Shown: positions 50,725 through 54,409 of the stretch, in pieces
How positions within the stretch are numbered: the stretch's first letter is position 1
Layout: each line of letters opens with the position of its first letter
Source: an uncultured Prevotella sp.
Lineage (GTDB): Bacteria; Bacteroidota; Bacteroidia; Bacteroidales; Bacteroidaceae
Assembly: GCA_900550035.1 (NCBI GenBank)
Contig: URQS01000018.1
Span: 1 to 54,409 of the forward strand
Direction of reading: 5' to 3'
Length of the DNA: 54,409 bases
The notes under the pieces: generated by a model
The model's database searches: none
Told to the model about the DNA's origin: nothing
The model's input: the letters and a program-made list of their open reading frames with translations, nothing else
Translations under genes and position numbers: made by a program

Positions 50725-52341
50725 TTACTTATTATACATCTGTGCCTTCAGAGCCTTGATGTCTTCGCTGTATATATAATCGTCATAATCCATAAGCTTA
50801 TCGATTGTACCATTCGGTGTAAGCTCGATTATGCGGTTAGCAACAGTCTGAATAAACTCGTGGTCGTGGCTTGAGAAAAGAATATTCCCCTTGAATCCTA
50901 CGAGGTTGTTGTTGAAAGCCTGGATACTCTCCAAGTCCAAGTGGTTGGTAGGAGTATCCAGAATCAGACAGTTGGCATTATTCAGCTGCATGCGTGCTAT
51001 CATACATCTCATACGCTCGCCTCCCGAGAGTACGTTCACCTTCTTGAGCACATCTTCGCCAGAGAAGAGCATACGTCCAAGGAATCCCTTCATCACAACC
51101 TCATTGCCCGGACCGTACTGCGAGAGCCAGTCTACGAGGTTCTTGTCGCTCTTGAAGAATTCGGTATTGTCAAGTGGCAGGTAGGCAGTTGTTATTGTCA
51201 CACCCCACTTGAATGTGCCGGCAGCAGCTTCACGATTGCCGTTTATTATCTCAAAGAGAGCTGTCATAGCCTTAGGATTATGGCTAAGGAACACTACCTT
51301 CTCTCCCTTCTCGATGTTGAAGTTAACATTATCGAACAATACAGTTCCATCCTCGTCAACAGCCTTAAGTCCTTCTACCTCAAGAATTTGATTGCCTGGC
51401 TCGCGCTCCATCTGGAAGATGATGCCAGGATATTTACGGCTTGACGGACGAATCTCCTCAACATTGAGCTTCTCAAGCATCTTCTTACGCGAAGTGGTCT
51501 GCTTACTCTTTGCCACATTGGCAGAGAATCGGCGAATGAACTCCTCAAGCTCCTTACGCTTTTCCTCAGCCTTCTGGCGCTGGTTCTGCTGCTGACGCAA
51601 TGCCAACTGCGAACTCTCATACCAGAACGAATAGTTACCGGCAAATACAGTAACCTTACCGAAATCGATATCAACAGTCTGAGTACTTACAGCATCAAGG
51701 AAGTGACGGTCGTGACTAACTACAAGCACGGTCTGCTCCACATTGCTGAGATACTCCTCAAGCCACTGTACGGTGTCGAGGTCAAGGTCGTTGGTAGGCT
51801 CATCAAGCAAGAGGTTGTCAGGATTGCCAAAGAGAGCCTTTGCAAGCATGACACGTACCTTCTCGTTGTTTGAGAGTTCGCTCATCTGCTTCTCGTGCAA
51901 TGCCTCCGGGATACCAAGATTCGAAAGCATCTGTGCAGCGTTGCTCTCAGCCTCCCAACCATCCATTTCGGCGAACTTGAGCTCAAGGTCAGCCGCACGG
52001 TTGCCGTCATCTTCAGTCATTTCCAATTTAGAATAAAGAGCCTCACGCTCCTTCATATTGTTCCAAAGAGGTTCATGACCCATAAGAACAGTATCGAGAA
52101 CACGATATTCGTCAAATTTGAAGTGGTCCTGCTCAAGCACCGAAAGACGCTCTCCCGGGCCGAGTTCAACCGAACCCTTGTTTGGCTCCAGGTCACCGCT
52201 TATTGCGCGCAGAAGTGTAGACTTGCCGGCACCATTGGCACCAATAACACCATAAATATTACCTGCTGTAAATTTCAGATTAACATCCTTGTATAATACT
52301 CTCTTTCCGAACTGTATCGCGAGATTGCTAACTGTTATCAT
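50725..52341 (-). CDS. ABC-F ATPase, YbiT-like, with one degenerate ATP site
   Basis: 538 residues, two ABC modules, no membrane segments; ABC-F proteins of this type bind ribosomes. Module 1 has intact Walker A GANGAGKST (34-42) and Walker B LLLDEPTNDLD (Glu181), but its signature is LSNNE (156-160) instead of LSGGQ/E. Module 2 has an intact signature LSGGERM (439-445 region), yet its Walker A is replaced by SHNPKAMT (353-360) and its catalytic Glu by Thr463 (LDTPTNHLD). Hence the site made by module-1 Walker plus module-2 signature is complete, and the other is not. I believe close Bacteroidota homologues share this, so it is not random decay. It has a strong promoter and its own transcript end. 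Confidence 0.9.
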   Translation of the reverse strand: MITVSNLAIQFGKRVLYKDVNLKFTAGNIYGVIGANGAGKSTLLRAISGDLEPNKGSVELGPGERLSVLEQDHFKFDEYRVLDTVLMGHEPLWNNMKEREALYSKLEMTEDDGNRAADLELKFAEMDGWEAESNAAQMLSNLGIPEALHEKQMSELSNNEKVRVMLAKALFGNPDNLLLDEPTNDLDLDTVQWLEEYLSNVEQTVLVVSHDRHFLDAVSTQTVDIDFGKVTVFAGNYSFWYESSQLALRQQQNQRQKAEEKRKELEEFIRRFSANVAKSKQTTSRKKMLEKLNVEEIRPSSRKYPGIIFQMEREPGNQILEVEGLKAVDEDGTVLFDNVNFNIEKGEKVVFLSHNPKAMTALFEIINGNREAAAGTFKWGVTITTAYLPLDNTEFFKSDKNLVDWLSQYGPGNEVVMKGFLGRMLFSGEDVLKKVNVLSGGERMRCMIARMQLNNANCLILDTPTNHLDLESIQAFNNNLVGFKGNILFSSHDHEFIQTVANRIIELTPNGTIDKLMDYDDYIYSEDIKALKAQMYNK

Positions 52342-52394
52342 TGACTATTATTTGTAATTAATTGAATTTTAGTAAATAACCAAGTATTTGCGTG

Positions 52395-52426
52395 CAAAGT
52401 TACTCATTTTTTTCCGTACAGACAAA
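52395..52426 (-). promoter_or_regulatory. Promoter of the YbiT-like ABC-F gene
   Basis: On the minus strand TTTG (52426-52423), 20 bases, then TAACTTTG (52402-52395): a full consensus match, about 55 bases upstream of the ATG. Confidence 0.65.
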
Positions 52427-52533
52427 TCGAATTTATATATTGTAAAGCCACCATACTCAGAAAGCCGACTATAATTAACAGATTTTCGCATATGAAGTTT
52501 TGCTCTTAATGTCAAGTTGCCAACAAAAATATG

Positions 52534-52541
52534 TACCTTTG
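52534..52541 (+). promoter_or_regulatory. -7 box of the pseudouridine synthase gene
   Basis: TACCTTTG fits TAnnTTTG and would place the transcription start near 52548. This excludes the in-frame ATG at 52517 as start and supports 52559, with a leader of about 10 bases. No clear -33 box. Confidence 0.45.
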
Positions 52542-52558
52542 CAAAATATAATTCAAAT

Positions 52559-53488
52559 ATGTCTATGGCATCAAAAAACTTCAACACACGAAATAGTTCA
52601 AATGTACAAAGAAACAACTCTGACTGCACTTTGTACACATTCAACGGCACTCAGCCGGCTCCCCTACTTGAGTATCTGCTCAAAACCATTGGCGAAAGCC
52701 GCTCTAAGACCAAGGCCATACTGCAAGGACATGGTATAAGAATCAACGGCAAGGTTGTAACACAATTCGACACGCCTCTTAAGGCTGGCGACACCATTAG
52801 CGTGAGCCGCCACAAACGTAATAGCGATTTCAAAAACAAATTTGTCAAGATTGTCTACGAAGACCGTTGGATTGTCGTAGTAGAAAAGAACATAGGAATT
52901 CTGTCGATGGCAGCAGGACACTCTTCTTTGAACGTGAAGTCGGTACTCGACGACTATTTTGCCAAGTCACATCAGAAGTGTCGTGCCCACGTAGTGCATC
53001 GTCTTGATCGCGACACCTCCGGACTTATGATTTACGCCAAGGACATTGATACCGAGCAGATTCTCGAGCACAACTGGCACCAGATTGTCTACGACCGCCG
53101 CTACGTAGCTGTGACTAGTGGCGAGATGAAGGATGATAACGGCACTATAGCCAACTGGTTGAAAGACAGCAAGGCTTACATCACCTACTCGTCACAAGTA
53201 GACAACGGAGGTAAATATGCTGTGACACACTATCATGTTCTCAACCGCACTACCGAGCACACGCTTGTGGAATATAAGCTTGAAACAGGACGCAAGAACC
53301 AGATACGCGTACATTCTGCCGATATGGGCCATCCCGTCTGCGGCGACATTAAGTATGGCAATGGCGACGACCCGTTACATCGACTTTGCCTGCATGCCTA
53401 TATGCTGTGCTTCACTCATCCAGTGACAGGCGAACGTATGGACTTCTCAACGCCTATACCAACAGGCTTCCGCAGCCTGTTCAAATAA
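52559..53488 (+). CDS. RluA-family pseudouridine synthase with S4 domain
   Basis: Isomerises uridine to pseudouridine in rRNA or tRNA. Started at 52559 (MSMASKNF), 309 residues. An S4 RNA-binding domain (about 35-85, SRSKTKAILQGHGIRINGKVV) is followed by the RluA catalytic fold with Asp150 in HVVHRLDRDTSG and the motif LETGRKNQIRVH. The target could be an RluC- or RluD-like rRNA site, not decidable here. Divergent from the ABC-F gene. The J-protein gene follows after 67 bases. Confidence 0.92.
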   Translation: MSMASKNFNTRNSSNVQRNNSDCTLYTFNGTQPAPLLEYLLKTIGESRSKTKAILQGHGIRINGKVVTQFDTPLKAGDTISVSRHKRNSDFKNKFVKIVYEDRWIVVVEKNIGILSMAAGHSSLNVKSVLDDYFAKSHQKCRAHVVHRLDRDTSGLMIYAKDIDTEQILEHNWHQIVYDRRYVAVTSGEMKDDNGTIANWLKDSKAYITYSSQVDNGGKYAVTHYHVLNRTTEHTLVEYKLETGRKNQIRVHSADMGHPVCGDIKYGNGDDPLHRLCLHAYMLCFTHPVTGERMDFSTPIPTGFRSLFK

Positions 53489-53540
53489 CATCAGGGACAT
53501 CTGGTCGTGGCATGGATTTTGCCTTATGGTATATAAAAGA

Positions 53541-53546
53541 AAGGAG
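53541..53546 (+). promoter_or_regulatory. Shine-Dalgarno site deciding the cbpA start
   Basis: AAGGAG ends 9 bases before ATG 53556, supporting MAFIDYYKILG as the N-terminus rather than the in-frame ATG at 53526. Confidence 0.5.
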
Positions 53547-53555
53547 AATTTCATT

Positions 53556-54269
53556 ATGGCATTTATTGACTACTATAAGATTCTTGGAGTTGACCGCAAC
53601 ATACCTCAAGACCAAGTGCGTGAAGCCTATCGTAAACGTGCAAAACTGTTTCATCCAGACTTGCATCCGAACGACCCTAAAGCCAAGGCTAAGTTCCAAG
53701 CCCTGAATGAAGCCTACGACGTCATATCCGACCCTGAGAAGCGTAAGAAATACGATCAGTATGGTGAGAAATGGCGTGAGGCCGACGCATTTGCCCAGAA
53801 TGGCGGTACTGGAGACGGCAACGGCAGCTACTATTGGAACTCTAACGGTGACGCAAGCGGAGGCTCTCCGTTTGAAGGTTTCGACTTCTCGGGCTTCGGA
53901 TCTGAAGGTGGAGGTTTTTCGAGCTTCTTTCAGGATTTATTCGGAGCTAAAGCAGGCAGAAGCCGCGGCTCACGCATGCGCAGCACAATGCGGCAGAATA
54001 CGGGAGAGATGAACGCTAACGTCAACATCGACCTCTATACTGCCCTACTTGGCGGAGAGGTGATAATTCAGTTGGGCAACGGTTCGAGAATCAAGCTTAA
54101 GGTTAAACCCGAAACACAGAACGGCACAAAGGTACGGTTGCGTGGTAAAGGCTACGACAGAGGTGACGGCACAATGGGTGACCTCATCATTACCTACAAC
54201 GTGAAGCTGCCTACCAACTTGTCCGACAAGCAGAAACAATGCCTTATGCAAATGCGCGATTCTATCTAA
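53556..54269 (+). CDS. cbpA: CbpA-like J-domain co-chaperone (type II)
   Basis: 237 residues. N-terminal J domain MAFIDYYKILGV with HPD at 33-35, then a glycine/phenylalanine-rich linker (GFDFSGFGSEGGGFSSFF), then a short C-terminal substrate-binding domain with LRGKGYDRGDG. There is no zinc-finger region, which separates it from the DnaJ encoded at 48742-49914. It is shorter than E. coli CbpA (about 306 residues), so one barrel may be reduced. No cbpM modulator gene follows within the last 140 bases of the window, which hold nothing else I can support. Confidence 0.88.
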   Translation: MAFIDYYKILGVDRNIPQDQVREAYRKRAKLFHPDLHPNDPKAKAKFQALNEAYDVISDPEKRKKYDQYGEKWREADAFAQNGGTGDGNGSYYWNSNGDASGGSPFEGFDFSGFGSEGGGFSSFFQDLFGAKAGRSRGSRMRSTMRQNTGEMNANVNIDLYTALLGGEVIIQLGNGSRIKLKVKPETQNGTKVRLRGKGYDRGDGTMGDLIITYNVKLPTNLSDKQKQCLMQMRDSI

Positions 54270-54409
54270 ACGACAGCATTTTTATTGAGGCGTTAAGGCA
54301 ATAATAGTTATACAAGGACGTTTATTAAGTATGAAAAATAAGAAATTTCTATTCATAAGTAAGTGATCTAAATTATTTATATATATCAGTACTAATATGG
54401 TTCATTTTC

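Noticed and set aside
54330..54366. Short frame MKNKKFLFISK near the right edge
   Set aside because: Only 11 codons, no promoter seen, chance is likely in AT-rich sequence.
1..54409. tRNA or rRNA genes, prophage, toxin-antitoxin or restriction genes
   Set aside because: The intergenic spaces were read on both strands and no tRNA-like cloverleaf or rRNA segment was recognised; all larger frames belong to housekeeping or membrane proteins.

Overview
The window looks like chromosomal DNA of a Bacteroidota bacterium, most likely Prevotellaceae (Prevotella/Segatella type). The support is indirect: promoters match the Bacteroidota consensus TTTG-N19-20-TAnnTTTG, most genes lack a Shine-Dalgarno site, and several proteins read like Bacteroidota families (prolyl tripeptidyl peptidase, TamB with a large AsmA-like body, DUF5113-type membrane kinase, split GcvPA/GcvPB, a 29-residue basic ORF next to RNase E/G). 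Most of the window is housekeeping DNA. The only mobile DNA seen is a transposase fragment at the left edge. I recognised no tRNA, rRNA, CRISPR, prophage or restriction system.

Layout. 1-445: 5' end of an IS1634/IS4-type transposase (minus strand, apparently out of frame with its ATG) and a large palindromic terminator. 506-6337 (+): SLC13-type permease, homoserine O-acyltransferase, U32 peptidase-like RNA hydroxylation protein, and an odd lipoprotein/SH3/zinc-ribbon membrane protein. 6351-17847 (-): YqaA-like and unknown membrane proteins, purD, prolyl tripeptidyl peptidase, THUMP RNA methyltransferase with an RG/FG-rich tail, serine acetyltransferase, and a 1183-aa two-module sensor kinase. 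18045-27420 (+): engB, uup, then lplA-gcvT-gcvH-gcvPA-gcvPB-lpdA, a complete glycine cleavage system with its lipoate ligase. 27745-30979 (-): hisG-hisD-hisC. 31088-38555 (+): MltF-like lytic transglycosylase, panB-MFS pair, cupin, MATE pump, HU protein, a 29-aa basic ORF and RNase E/G. 38716-46977 (-): TamB split by a frameshift, then galM-sugar transporter-galK. 47352-52341 (-): folC, grpE-dnaJ and a YbiT-like ABC-F protein. 52559-54269 (+): RluA-type pseudouridine synthase and a CbpA-like J protein.

How the genes work together. lplA can lipoylate GcvH, and GcvPA/PB, GcvT and Lpd complete glycine oxidation to C1-tetrahydrofolate, CO2 and NH3; folC elsewhere in the window makes the polyglutamylated folate. 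cysE and metA both supply O-acetylated precursors for sulfur amino acids. galM, the transporter and galK form a galactose uptake and Leloir-entry operon. grpE-dnaJ and cbpA are DnaK co-chaperones.

No clearly new defence or metabolic system was found. The points most worth a second look are: the sensor kinase in which the ATPase module lacks a phospho-acceptor His while a separate C-terminal module carries an H-E motif; the ABC-F protein in which one composite ATP site is degenerate on both partner halves; a MltF homologue that seems to have lost one lobe of its binding domain; the TamB frameshift; the 29-aa ORF; and several unexplained intergenic hairpin and repeat elements.
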